From NCBI RefSeq assembly GCF_004027225.2, contig NC_044277.2, positions 86,192,283 to 86,256,282 on the forward strand: a stretch of 64,000 nucleotides of DNA, read 5' to 3'. Below, piece after piece: positions 1 through 30,120 of this stretch (positions are counted from its first letter, which is position 1; every line of letters starts with the position of its first letter). A program made the position numbers and the translations under genes. The stretch is from Strigops habroptila. Lineage: Eukaryota > Chordata > Aves > Psittaciformes > Psittacidae. Under the pieces are notes generated by a model. It ran no database searches and was not told the DNA's origin. It worked only from the letters and a program-made list of their open reading frames with translations.

Positions 1-16845
<16,845 letters not shown>

Positions 16846-17147
16846 ACCAGATGAAGAAGTTCAAAGGGTTTGAGTAATTAAGATACAAAGACTGAAGAAA
16901 TTTCACAGCAGTTATTAATGTATATAAACATAAATATTTCCCCTGCAAAGTTGAGGAAGAAATGATACATTTGAATTAACATCAAGGCTGATATTTCTTT
17001 TAGAAATGTTAGAGTAATTCTGTTTTGTGTCTTATGTGAAAATTTTCACTGTAGAACTGTTTTAATTGCCAAGACTGCACAGAAGTACAATGCTAATGTA
17101 TATGGTTGCAGTTCGTATATATTATAAAAAGACAAAAGCATCTGTTA

Positions 17148-17186
17148 TAAAAAAGAAAAAAAAAAAAGAAAGAAAAAAAAAAAAAG
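17148..17186. repeat. A/G low-complexity tract in the PRPF4B 3'UTR
   Basis: Poly-A interrupted by single G residues over about 39 bases. It is a possible internal-priming site for oligo-dT cDNA and so a source of false poly(A) calls. Confidence 0.85.
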
Positions 17187-18166
17187 AGCAGTAATACTGG
17201 GTGGTTGATTTGTTTTTAGCAGACTTGGCTTCATTTTTGTCTTTAAAAAATGGCCAGCATAAATGCTGTTTATATTCACATTTTCCTAGGTGTGTGTGTG
17301 CAGGCCACAGCAGCATGCCCTTGGTGTAGTCAGTGCCGAAGGGGGTCTGTTCCTTCTTGAGCCTGCCCGCAGGGATGGTCTCCTCTTTTAAAGCAGGTTG
17401 TGTACAACTTTCAGTACACTGAAGGTAAGCTAACCCATCAACATCACCGGTGTTTAAGCTGTTATTTTACTGGAACAACTGACGAATGAGAGACAATAGC
17501 GTTGTGGCAGAATTCCCTGCATGTTTGATAAATGACCTTGTTTTCTTTTCTGGCATTGCAACCGTGGCATAGTTACACCTTCTGTTCTGTTCATCACATG
17601 TAAAACTTGGAGAGTGCGCACTTGATGGATAGAGCGCCTTCAGTGTACTGTTTCTTATTACTTTAATTTTTTTAATCAACTTGCTATAGACTTTGTATAC
17701 ATTTTGTTAAATACAGTTCACTATGACATAGAACAGATACTTACAGGAGAGTTTTCATTTAGTAATTACAGTTGTTGGGATCTCATTCAGAAGACCTTAT
17801 ATCTAAAGGTTAGATAGACAACATAAGGAAATTTTTAACTATTTGTATGTCATTTTGAAAGTGTACTGCTTTATGCTAAAAGTGTTTCATTTGTTCATTG
17901 TTTTCATTATTTGTGATCATGTTGTCTTTCAATACAGGCATAAACCTTCCACTCTTGAACAAAGCAGCTGCTTTTTAAAAGCGGTAATTGCTTCTTTACC
18001 TTTTATTTCTTTTGTAAATGAAGCTTTTCTTTAAGAAATGTGACTTTAAAGTGTTGTCTCTTGCATAAAACAGTTGACACTTACTTATTGTAAAGTGAAG
18101 ATTGTTCTGCTGCATGTAAAGTGGACCATGCAGATTTCTGTATGTTTTCAGTATGCATCATTAGAT

Positions 18167-18172
18167 AATAAA
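18167..18172 (+). terminator. Poly(A) signal AATAAA, proximal candidate for PRPF4B
   Basis: AATAAA about 1.3 kb after the stop, followed by the T/G-rich GTCTTTTGTG. It would give a short-UTR isoform. Confidence 0.5.
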
Positions 18173-19055
18173 GTCTTTTGTGAACAAGGCATTTGTAGCC
18201 ATTTTTAAAAGAATCTGTCTTCAGTGATGGTAAATCAGGTAATTCGTAAGATCCGCCCCTGCATTTCCTATTAATCATTTAATTAAAGGGATTATTAAAC
18301 GTTATGATCTTTGGGGGAGCTATAGCCTATGTTAATTAGATCTATAATTATCACTGCTTAAAGAAAAAGGAAGCAAAAACCCCTTACAGATACTGTCTGT
18401 CTGCTTTCATTGTAATGAAATTATTCCTGTAGGACATGGGATTAAATTCAGGCTTTAACTAATGTTTGTGCTGTTTTTCTCACTTTTCCTTTTGATGGTG
18501 CTGAAAGAGAAAAAGGAAAGCGAGTCACAGGCCACTCAACGCCTACTCCATGGGTCTGATTTGCTGAGACACCAACTTCACCTTCCTAACAAGGTTATTT
18601 CTGACAGCATGTGTAGATAAACATTTAGCAACAAGTTAGAAGGGCTTGAAACATTTGAGTTGGTTATGCAGGGTGAGGAAAACAGAATAAGACTTTGCAG
18701 GTCCATACTGCTGTTTTAATGTTCTTTTTGGCAGTGTTAAGAAGTTCATCTTTTCAGTTTTATTAATATATTTGGACAAGCTGTGGAAACCCCACTGGTT
18801 TCACATACTTTACAATACTTCTTTTGAACTAAGAAGGGTTTTTGTATCCATCTAGGTACATAATGGCAACAGTCACGCACTCTTAGTGCACTCAGGAATG
18901 GAAAAATGACACAAAGCAGTCATTCTGCTGGTGGGGAATACCCCACCGAGGAGGTGTAGTGAACTAACTACGAAAACAAGCAGGAGATGGGTGGTTTTGT
19001 ATGCCTATTTGGAACATTCAGCCTGTCTCTTCTCAATTTATATTGTCAAATTCTT

Positions 19056-19061
19056 AATAAA
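19056..19061 (+). terminator. Poly(A) signal AATAAA, middle candidate for PRPF4B
   Basis: CTTAATAAAAAATTAATACC, about 2.2 kb after the stop. The downstream sequence is only weakly T-rich. Confidence 0.35.
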
Positions 19062-20486
19062 AAATTAATACCTCATTATTTCCACATATTAAGGTATCTT
19101 TTTCATACAGGAAATGATAAAAAAAATTAGCTTTCATGTTTAATGAAAAACTAGTTGCTTGCTAGTTAAATACAGAAAGTAACTTGCACTTTTACAACAT
19201 AGGCAGCACTTCTGAGAGCAGTTTTTACACAGATGTAGTAATAGCTTATTCTCTCTGTTGCTTTGTCCTTTATTCTTAAAATAGGGATATAAAACAGTGA
19301 AATAAGTTGGTGATACAGAAACAAAGCAGTAGAAAAGATGCCCCTTAATGCCTACAGAACTGTTTTGAGCTATCCTGGAGAAGCATAAAGTTGCTCGTTC
19401 ACTTGTTCTTTGTGTTGTAGGTGCAGCTCAAAAGAAGATGATGGCTACCAGAAGACATGAACAAAGGTTTCTGTCCTATAAAAGATACGAAAAATACTCT
19501 TCGTAGTTCTGTCTTAATCTTTTGGTTTCCAGCATTCCAGTTTAGAATTGATTAACACTGCTGTAGTACTGATAATTCCTGAAACATACTTTCTGGTTCA
19601 GAATTTGTTACATAGATGTGTTTGTTTCATTTCTAGTTGAAGATACTTTTATTTTCCTTTTACTGTGATTAAATGTAGGTAACTGAGCATTACTGTTTAA
19701 ATGAAGGGTTTTAAATGGTAGAATAATGATCAGTACAAAACTTGTGAAATTTTAAGAAAAAATCTGCTGTTGTATTTGGTTAAAATACCTGTGTGTCAAC
19801 TAGTAAATATTTAAGCAGACAATGCACCTTTTTTCTTTAACTTCAGCAGGTTCATTATGTATTTTAATTCTGTCAGACTTTATTATTGATCCAGAGAGTA
19901 GCTGATGGGTTATTCAAAACAAATGGATTTCAGTCCTCTGTCCAGTATCAGCTTCAGCTGATAATTCTTGTTGGCAACAATAGAAAATCTTTAGTTCTGG
20001 CTTCAGAGGCCTCTGGAATTGAGGACTTTCTGACACTGTTAAGTAACCTTTCTGGTTTAGGCAGTATCTGTCCCAGTAGCCTGTGGTCTGTGAGGAGAGC
20101 AGGGTAGCTGCTTGTGCCTCTGCAGTCAGCTGAATAGCTCCAGTGGTTGCAGCTTGGTGCAAATAGAAGAGCTGTGCAACAAACAGGGGATGTGTGTTGA
20201 ACTGTTTCTCAGCTGATCTGAGAGGGAGTTTAATTTATCTTTTCCTCCTGTACATGAAGATGTAATTTGTATCTTCACCTGAGCGAGGCCCTAAATGTAG
20301 AAAGTTTGGCTAAAACTACTGTGCTAATTTCTTTCTTTCTCCCTCATGGTGACAAGGTGCTTCACGTTTAACATGTTTAGTTTGCCAAGTGTTCAGAAAA
20401 ACCAAGATACCAGACCCGTGCAGTTAGAACGTGTGTTTATTGCCTTGCTGTATAATACTATAATTTAAAACTGTTTAGGAGTTTTT

Positions 20487-20492
20487 AATAAA
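20487..20492 (+). terminator. Poly(A) signal AATAAA, distal candidate for PRPF4B
   Basis: TTTTTAATAAATATAATG, about 3.6 kb after the stop. A GTGTGTGT-rich element follows near 20574. A further AATAAA lies at 20707-20712, with a T/G-rich stretch shortly after it. One of these two is the likeliest end of the long isoform. Confidence 0.5.
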
Positions 20493-23400
20493 TATAATGA
20501 TTCCTTTAAAACCTTTTTAATAATACTTTATGTCCATATGTAGGGTAAGTGGCATTAAACCTCTGAAGAACCTTTGTGTGTGTATTGACCTGTACGCAAG
20601 AAGGCAGACCAGTCTGTGATACTGCTGGAGATAGAGCGACCTTCTACAGTACGTGTAACGTTGTGACTCGGGTGGAGGATGTTGAGAAGTGGCAATCACT
20701 TGACATAAATAAAGTACCTGTAAAACTGACCTGCATCCTGTCTTCTGCTGTGTTTATAAAAGTCACACGTCAAAGGTGCTGAATGTATGAACAATTTTAA
20801 AATGCACTAAAACCAAGTATAATTCTTTGAAGGGAGTTGTCTGGTTGGGTGTCAGAGGTGTTAAAGGATCTGTGAAAAAGTCTTCCTGAATTATGTGTAA
20901 AATGGAGTTGTTGCCTTTCGTTAAGTTGCATCTCTTCCCAGTCAGCACCAAAGAATTAATGTGGATTTCACTTTAATTTTCCCCATGCCTGCCTTTATAT
21001 CCTTTATAGGGAGGGTTCGCTTGTCTGAGTTAGGGGATGAAAGAGCTACGTTACATAATAGTGAAGGGAAGCCAGAGATACTAATAGATTAATCTTTGTA
21101 AGAGACAAATTGAGACTAGTCAAATGGGAGAAGCAGTATGGTGAAGTGGGATGGAGTGTGTATTTGCATTTCTTACCTTGCAAATTACGTATCAAATTAT
21201 TAACCTAAGTAAATTTGTTATACTCATTATGTGGGTACAGAAACAAAACTACCAAACGTGTCTCCTAGACTTTCACGTCTCAGTTTTGCTCATCAAAGTA
21301 CTTAAGTGACTAAAACTCAATTTAAACTTGTGCCAAATAATTACTTTCTCTAAATGAAAAACAGCCCTTCCTTCCATAATACACCTTTTGAATTCTTCAT
21401 TGTCTCAAGTGTTCCCTTCTAAACGCTGATTTTGATGATTGTGGCCCAGATCTTTCTATGAAGTAGGTATGAGCTAATCATTTATGAAATAGTGAAAACA
21501 CATGAATATTTATAAAGATTCAGTGTTCAGTTTATCAGAAATAATGTAAAGATACTTAGGGGTAGGTAGAAATAAATAGATCATAACCCAGAAACTACAT
21601 ATTGATACAGTCACAGTCTCTTTTGTTACAAGACACTGGGTGGGGGTAACTGAAAGCAACTGAAGTACACCCTCTTGAAAGAAAGGGACTGGTAGCTGCT
21701 ACCAAGAATTGCGGGCAAAGAAAGTCTGTATGGCTTTAAAAAGAAACATGGAGCTGGGAAAGGAGAGTGTTTGGCACAGGAAGGTGGCTGCAGTCATGCC
21801 AAAATAAAGGAAATGGTTTTGGCTTTTCTGCCCTGCCCTCAGCTGTGTGTGCAAGGTGCCTGCAGTTTTGTCTGTAAGGGGTCCTTGTTAAGGGCAGGGA
21901 GGGAATGGCAGCCCCTGGAGCCTGTGGCACACTCTACCAAGTGTTCTCTGTAGTCACAAAGGGCAAACCAGTCCTCCTCTTCAGAAAAGAAAGCATTCTG
22001 ATTTCCAACATGTCAAAAACCCTAATCCTGCATCATTACAGGAAATGGATCTTTCCATGGACTGCTAGTGACACTGTCTGTGACATGTTCTACAAGCCTT
22101 TGAAAGCCTGTTTAGAGCTGCAGCTACAACAGACCTGTCCCTTGGATAGGCAGGTGTATATAGAACCCCGTACATTATCAGGCAGCAGTACGATTTCTTA
22201 GAGGATGCAGGTAAATTTCTGCATTGGTGGAAAGTCATAACCACTTTAAGCCATCTGCTAAGCAGAATAAATGTGAATAGCCTGGTTTCAACATCTTGCA
22301 TATCCCCTTTTCTAACAGTTCCTAACTTTGCCGCTTGCAAAACTCCCCGCCTAAATGTTGGGCGAGTTTTTAGTTAGCGCAAGCTGGAAGTACAGCTGCT
22401 TCCGTGCATCCTGACTGGTGGGTATATAGGCGTCTAAAAACGGGTTAGTGCAGCTAATATGGAAGGAAAAATACCCTGAAGAAAGTAGGCTGGCTGGTAG
22501 GCTGCTGGGAATCACAGTGCTGTAATGATTTGAATTCCAGCTGAACTCTACCAATGCATAAGAATGGTGGTGAACACATTACAAACAGGAGCAGCAGGAC
22601 TAATATCCATGATTTTTCATAAAAACAAGTTTCTTCTGCAAGTACTCTTGACCATGGCTTTGAGCTGTCACACTCACTGTGAATATCTGTGTTCTTTCTG
22701 CTCCTGTTCTCAAATGAGGAAGCTGAACTTCACATGCTACCTGTAAAAGGAGCTTTACCTTATCTAAATACACCTGTAGCTCAGATATTCTATTAATCTA
22801 TCTCCTATGTTAAAATCAAGCTCATCCTAAAAACATTACCCAGAGAAGATACTTAATATAGAACAGCTCTATATTTGGGCTGCAGACTTTCCATGGGAAA
22901 GAATGAAGTTCTGCTCAACTAAAGCCAAGCTGACCTTCATACCATGTTTACTTGTGTATCTACTAGACATCCAGAAAGGTGACACACAGATAATTCCATA
23001 AGCAATTCTACTAAATTTAGTCTGGATTTACTATCCAGACTGATTGTCCTGGGTTCAGCTGTAACATCAGGACACCGATGAAACCAGCTGGCTGAATCCA
23101 GGAAAGGCAATTTTCCCTTCAACCTCTTGAATGAAGGTGTCTCACCACGGCTGAAGGACTGCCTGCAATCATTATTCCTTTGAACAACCTCCCACAGGCA
23201 GGAAAATGGCAGTTTAGTCACTCTCTTGGTGAGTTCTTAAGTTAAATCTGAAACATGCATGATGCCTATCCCTTTTCTTCCCCTAGGAGGCTTAAATTAC
23301 ATAACTCTGCAGAGCAAATTGAAGCGCAGAGTTCCCTGCCTCTTTTACAGAACATCCAGGTGCTCTGACAGAATGGGAAACAGGTAATTTCACCCCCTGT

Positions 23401-23940
23401 CCCAAGTTGCTCTGCTACCTCGTGAAAGCTGATATACCAAGTCCATTCCTATTTGCACATAATTAATCTGCTTCTGTTCATTAAAGCTTAATAAAAATCC
23501 ATATATGTTTACATGAGAAACCCCAACAATGCCAAGATCAACAGGCTTTTTTCTTAAGGTTTTTCCTCTTCAAAAATAATCCAGAACTTCTCTTACCATG
23601 TGGTAAATTAAGCAGTAGTTGCATCCAAGCAATTAAGAGCAATTTAAGACATCTCAGGGAAGATCTGCATACCTGAAGCAACAACTGATATTTAAAGTGA
23701 CAAAAACTAGCAAAATTCATGTGGAGGAAGATCCTGTACGCAGAGAGAAATGAATGCAGCCTAAACACGCACTTAATGGAAACAACCTCCTAACAGACAT
23801 ATGAATTCAAGTAATTTACCCATAAAAGTTCAAGGAGGTTTCTTGGAATAGTCGTCATAGTCCTCTAAAATCCACAAGTCACAGGAACATGCTCTAGTCC
23901 TAGATTCTGAGAGAGAGAATTAACTTAACTCACTTAACTA

Positions 23941-24125
23941 GGTGGTGAGGCACAGAAACAGGTTGCCCAGAGAAGCTGTGGCTCCCCCATCCCTGGCATT
24001 GCTCAAGACCACGTTAGACTGGGCCTTGAGCAACCTGGTCTAGTGGAAGGTGTCGCTGGCCATGGCAGGGGGTTGGAACTACATGATCTTTAAGGTCCCT
24101 TCCAACCCAAAGCATTCCATGATTC
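23941..24125 (+). mobile_element. CR1 LINE 3' fragment, + orientation
   Basis: GGTGGTGAGGCACAGAAACAGG, the GTTGCCCAGAGAAGCTGTGG segment, TGGCAGGGGGTTGGAACTAC and the CTTCCAACCC...CCATGATTC terminus. About 185 bases of the 3' end remain. Confidence 0.93.
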
Positions 24126-27100
24126 ACACATGTTACTTGATTTACCAGCCCACCCACTATTTGGTCTTGGGATACAGCCAAGCTAAAAGTAAGCTATTCT
24201 GCATGTTATTCTAATCTATAGCAAGGTAAATACAAGTAGTGCCACTGGAGTCTGAAACCCTTTCATCCCACATCAGTTTCAGGCAGTTGGAATGTGGTCC
24301 AGAGCCTGTACCTGAGCCACATCACCACTTCTATATGGTTTCAATACATTTATGCTAAGAAATACAGCTGTAATTAACATGCAGTCTGTATGCCACATTT
24401 TGTTAGTTTTACAAATATTTCCTAAGAAGCTGTAATTGTAGCAAGGATAAGCCCTTATGAAGACAGTTATGTGTCAGCTTGTTTTATCAGGAGGTCTTAC
24501 AAAATGTCTCAAGATCCTGGCATATAAAATTAATTAAATTTTATATATATTTTTCATAACACAGTTGTATTCAATTCTGTTGAGATATTACCCATCACTT
24601 CTAAACAGTAAGAAAACACTTACTGACTTAACTTACAAACTGCACTAAACCAGCAATGCTGAGCGAGACTCACTGACAACAGGTAGGAATTCAAGACATT
24701 GATGTTCTTCAGTATTACTGTGTTTTAGCTTTGCCATGGCAAGATAGAGATTCTGCCTTTTTGATAAGGCAAAAGCTTACTCATACTGAGTTCCTTCTGG
24801 AGAGGTTTTGGTCCTACATCATCCATATAGGATGGTACAGAAAGGGTAGGAGGCAGCTGTACTTGGTGGCTGTAACGTTGAAGTTGCTACAAGAGCTGAA
24901 TGAGAGCAAGAGGAAGGTCTCCTCACAGGCATACGGCTTGTGTTGTGGGTGTCTCAGAGCTCTTGGGAGCACTGTGGGATGCTCCGACTTCCCTTGCAGC
25001 TGAACTGCCAGCGCTGGGGGTTCCACCATGCACCTGCTCATCCCTCAGCACTGGTGAACACATTTCGAACAGCTCTGCTCACATGTACAGCAGCTGGAAG
25101 GTTTTGTCATTTAAAAGCTGTCTGGAGACAGGAAGAAGGAGTTAGCCCTGGCTGAGTGATGCATGGGCTTTGAAGAAATAGGTTGATTGCTGACAACCAT
25201 CAGGGGAGAAGCTGTGAGGTCTTGGTCTTCTCATGGAATGTAGTCAGAGACTTCATTCCTTCCATTTCCAGTAGCTGAGAGAACAGCGTCACACCAGAGC
25301 CTTCTGGAGACAGATTGAACCCTAACTTGTGGTTATCCTGTTTTGAAAAGACCTTTTGTAAAGGCTAATGAATAGAGAGTGAGGGAGGAGAGAGGAATAT
25401 TTTGGTTTCATGTCTGGGTATTAGATCCTCCATTATTTTCTATTGATTACAGCTTTAACTTCACGCTTTGAAATATTTAGGCAAACCACCACTTATCTTT
25501 TCACTCTCAGAGATGCATTATTTCTTACATCAAAAGACTGTCCTGTGTGTTCTGCCCTGCTGAATCCAGTAAAGATCTTGACCTTCATCGTACTCTGTAG
25601 CCTAAGGGTGCAGCTGTTGGTACTCTCACAAGAGAGGAAAGCACAACTCCATGAGATTCCATTATTTGGAATTTGCTATTTTGATTTAAGCAAATAATAA
25701 ATGTGGATTAACTGCTCAAATTATTTTTCAATGCCTACAAGCAACTAAAAACCAACTCTACTTTCCTCACTCAAGTACAAATGCAAGATTGGTATTTTTA
25801 TTAAAAACATCAAAAGCTGAATGTCACCTGAGTCATAGAATCACCCATCTTTTGTTTTTCTCTTCAACTTGCGACTCATCCACTCTACTGTCAAAAAATG
25901 AAAAAATGTAATGTGAGGTTTATTTAAAAAATGCAATCCTGTGCTCTTTGCCTTCTACATGAAAATGGGTGTTCCCAAAAGGAACTTTCATTCTTGTAGT
26001 CTACATGAGCTCTGTTCAGCTCCAAAGACTGAAACCAGTCCTGACTTCCAACTGGACTCCCACAAGAAGGTGCACACCCAGTTCAGCTTCTTGTGCTCCT
26101 AGAGCTGGGGGGCAGAGGGCTTTTCCCATGCTGTTCCCACTGGATTCACAGCACAGTACGTATTTTTGCTTTTCCAACACACCGATTGCAGAACAAAGCA
26201 AGCACTAGCATAAATCAAGACAGCAAAACACAGGCAACAAACTATTGCCAGTGTATCCCTTACCTTGTGAGTTCCCTGCTTCTTTCCAGCTGACCTTACA
26301 GGTTTTGCTAAAGTATGATAATTGCTATGGAAACAGCTCTGAGGTAACCATTTTAGAGCAATTATACCAGGTTTTAGTGAATCTAATTTCAGCATCACTA
26401 AAAGATAACCTAATCACCAGTAGAATCACCAAAAGAAGATTCAGCAGTAGTAGCATGAGGGGAAAGGTGCTTCTCAGCCTGTTGATCATGAACAATCCAA
26501 CTCACCAAGGCATTCTTAAAACTTGGTTTTAGCCACATATTTTATACACTCTCTTCTGGCATCCAAATCATGCATGGACACACTGAGCAAAAGCAACACC
26601 AGAATAAACTCCTGTCAGATGCCAGCCTATGCCCTCTCACTTTGATAACCCGCTGACTGCTGCTTAGTACAGTGTTTCAGCCAATTGTATAACTCTACAC
26701 TTGTGATTTAATCTAGATCACATTTCCTAGAATCGTTTATGGCAGCTTCACAGCAAACCAGCACAAAAACTTTACTAAACTTTAAATTACATTCACAGCT
26801 CTTCGCTTATGCACCAAGCCAGGCACACCAATGAAGGAAATTAGATATTGTTTGTGCTTGACAAATACAAACTATGTTCTGTTCCATTTTATTACTGCAG
26901 AGCAGGGAGACTTCCAAGAAATTCTCTTACTAACTTTATGTGCTTAACTGTACCTTCTGCTATTTCTCCTTGTACAATAGGAGACCTTGATGAAAAATTT
27001 CACATTCTGTCCTTGTATCACAAAAGAAAGGTAAAATCACACCAAGTTAGAACATCAGGGATAATGGAACAATATGATCACAAGTTAGCTTCTGCCCTTT

Positions 27101-27760
27101 TGTTACTCAGGAACTTTTTTAAAAAAGTTTTAAAATGTCACTCAAGTCTAATCACTTTAAATGTCAAAAAGAAATAGAACAATATTCAGCAGTGCTCTGA
27201 GACAGTAAAAATACCCCTTAACCAATGCAAATTGTAACAGCTTTCAGATTGTTTTTTTATCTTCTTTTAGGTATGTTCTCACAGACTCCACCAAATTTCT
27301 GTAAGTACTTTAATTTCTAAATTTTTAATCCATGCAAATCTTTTGCAGGTTTTTAAATTAACTTTCATATCAGTAGGTAAAGGATTCCTTATTTCATATC
27401 TGTAAGATTAGTCACACTACTTTTATCTAAAATGCCAGGTAAAAAAAATACATTTGCAATAGGTATTTTACTGGCTGAAAAATATGAAACCCTACACATC
27501 ACCAAAGGTTAATTAAAGTGAACATATACTATCACGGGGGATACAAACTGGAGATACCATCAGTTTACTTACATAGACATTTAGTGAAGACATGCAAGTG
27601 AATTATTCAAAGTTCAGGTTGCAGTTTTCAATCCGCATAAATGCTTCCTATACGTTAGAACAGGTGGTGCATAAGAAATGTTGGTTTTAATTGAAAGTAC
27701 TGATTTGGTTCTTACCAAGAGAAAGCCCAGTACCAATAAAAGAAAAAATGCCAAACAAAA

Positions 27761-27810
27761 ATCATAGAATCATAGAATGGTTTGGGTTGGAAGGGACCAT
27801 ACTAGTCCTT
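27761..27810 (-). mobile_element. Very short CR1 3'-end fragment, - orientation
   Basis: ATCATAGAATCATAGAATGG, then TTTGGGTTGGAAGGGACC, is the complement of the CR1 terminus with two copies of the terminal 8-mer. The match breaks off after about 40 bases, with a remnant ACTAGTCC. Confidence 0.85.
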
Positions 27811-30120
27811 GAATAATAAAACCCACATCAGACAGAGTATACAGAGAATCTACTGAAGACACTGCACTCACTAACAATGGAGTTAATGAATTGTGTGCTT
27901 AGATACCTACAAGCATCCTCAGGATGTGTAACTACAGTTCAAAATAACATGCTCTAGAAGAGACTAAAGGCTTTTACCTGAACATACAGTTTGTTACCTC
28001 CCAAGTGCTCTCCCTTAACTTTAATGAAAACAAATTTACATCAATTAACAAAAGCTCTCTGAGTGCTCCAATTATGAAACATATAGGCTGCTAATTACAT
28101 GTTGATATTTAATTCTAGATTGCTAACATGTCTTTGCATGCATTGCCCTCACCTGTTCAGCCTGGCTGGATGGCTATGACATTAACTACTCAATTTAATT
28201 TGATGTAATTATTAAAACATTATTTTACCTGCTCACTGCAATTTTGCTTTCAGTATGTGTCTTCTTCCAGGCATGAAACATCCTTTCTTCAATGATACTT
28301 TTAGTTAGCTAAAGTAAGGAAAATAATTTTGTTTAAATATGAGAAAAATATTTCAGAATGAGTGCAAGAAATAAATACAAAATAAACGAGGATACCTAAT
28401 TTATTTGGCCAATAAAGTCCACCTCTGTTGTGCTACGCTTATTTTCAGATGACCTCAAACCTAGCAATAGGACTGCTGGAAGCCTACAAGAGTCCTGCAA
28501 AAAGAACAAACCAACTTGGAATACAGTGCATGTGAAAACACTTCTTGGAAATTATCACTGAGTTTTTAATTTTGATCTTTTGCTAGAAAACTGTTGCGAT
28601 CATCTACCTGTTAGTTTCAATGAACTGAAATTGGCTTTTAACAACATACATACTTCAAATGTTGTGTCTGCATTTGAACAAGATGGGGATTTTAGGTAGG
28701 GAAAAATAACTTTTGTAAAACTAACTGCAGTAGTTGAAGAAAAGAATGTGTTTTTGAAGACACATGAAGAAAGAACTATGTGCCAGGAAAAAATTCATCT
28801 TTTCACACTACAGTAACCATTCTAACAAAGCATATCTTCCTACAAACCTTACTTACATTCTTAGCACATGATATCTCTAACATAACACAGGTGCATGTAA
28901 ACTTTGCACTCATGAAAAGCGCTGGTTCATGAGCTCTGCAAGTCCCAGAAAGAACACCTCAGCCCAGAGTGCACAGCTCAGGGCACCCCTGAGGAATGGC
29001 AGGAGGACTCATGCAAGGACAAACACTGGACTACAACCCCTCTGCAGCAGCACTATGACTGACCCTCTGCACGCAGCGAGGCATTCCTTCCAGTGACAGC
29101 TTCTTACATTCCTTCTTACCTGTACCCATTTGTGGCAGACTAACACACATGAGGTCCTCATCAGCATCCTACCAGCTCTCAACATCACCTTTGGGTGGCA
29201 ATGAGAGAAGGCCTGGAAAGAGTCTGAGTGTCTTCTGTCAGAAAAGGAACTCTCCCACCGTTTGATCCAGAGAGTAGGTACTACCTGACAAGCTACTATT
29301 GAGTTTTCAGTCATATAGATTTATATTTTAATCCCCAAATTTCAGACACTATATCAGCAGTACTTTTAGCCTTTTTGCTCCAGCCCTTTGCAAACCCCAA
29401 GCTGATTGCCTTGCAAAACTCTGTAGGCTTTGCTGCCAGTTCTGTTAGTCCTCATCTTGTGCTGTGTAGCCTTCTTGGTGAGAAGGTGCTGAACTGCTAT
29501 CGCAGGTGTGTTCCACTGCAACTAATTAAAGTGATATCACATTAAACACTCTATAAAACCTGCTTTCAACTGTACATGTTACCTATTCCACCTACTTAGG
29601 GCTAAAATATATTGATATTACATTTCACCCATTACAGGTAACACAGAGTTCATTTTAAAGGTTGCTCACTTGCAAATCAAAGAGCAAATCTGAAGCTCCA
29701 AGAAAATTTTGTTAATAGAAGTATTTGGTTTAGTTTCTGCAAGATTATATACATGCATGACTGTCTAACCGTAAGCATCTAAGAGAGTTTGTACATTCAG
29801 GAAACCTTTTAAGAATGACCATGGTTTAAAGTTTTTCATCATAAATTCTAACTTGTTTGAAAACTTTTAGAAGTCCATATTTAGATCTGAGGTCTTTTAC
29901 ATTGTGCTCACGGAAGTGTTCACATTCAGCTGGAACAAGGGAGAGGCACTTTAACACAGCAGAGTTTTATGGGTCATTTACAACTGAGCTGTACATTCAA
30001 TGTTAGAAACATAAAAGCATACAAAATACACTTGATGACATAGCTCATGCACTCCTAAATCTACTAAACGTTGTCATTGATAAAGAGTTTTAAGAAGACT
30101 GAACAGATGTTTAACCCTGG

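Larger units (their letters stand above)
16846..20510 (+). other. PRPF4B: PRPF4B 3' untranslated region (end inferred)
   Basis: This AT-rich sequence follows the stop codon. It contains an A/G tract (17148-17186) and candidate AATAAA signals at 18167-18172, 19056-19061 and 20487-20492. Mammalian PRPF4B has a 3'UTR of several kilobases, so the distal signals are plausible, but the sequence alone cannot choose between them. The upper boundary given is an inference. Confidence 0.55.
20740..30120. other. Intergenic DNA between PRPF4B and ECI2
   Basis: About 9.4 kb with no open frame that resembles a known protein and no convincing spliced gene on either strand. It contains CR1 fragments at 23941-24125 and 27761-27810. 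The AT-rich patch at 24523-24546 is simple palindromic AT sequence. The remainder is unassigned. Confidence 0.7.

Noticed and set aside
24523..24546. AT palindrome (TAAAATT...AATTTTA)
   Set aside because: It is simple AT-rich sequence expected by chance and carries no structural information.
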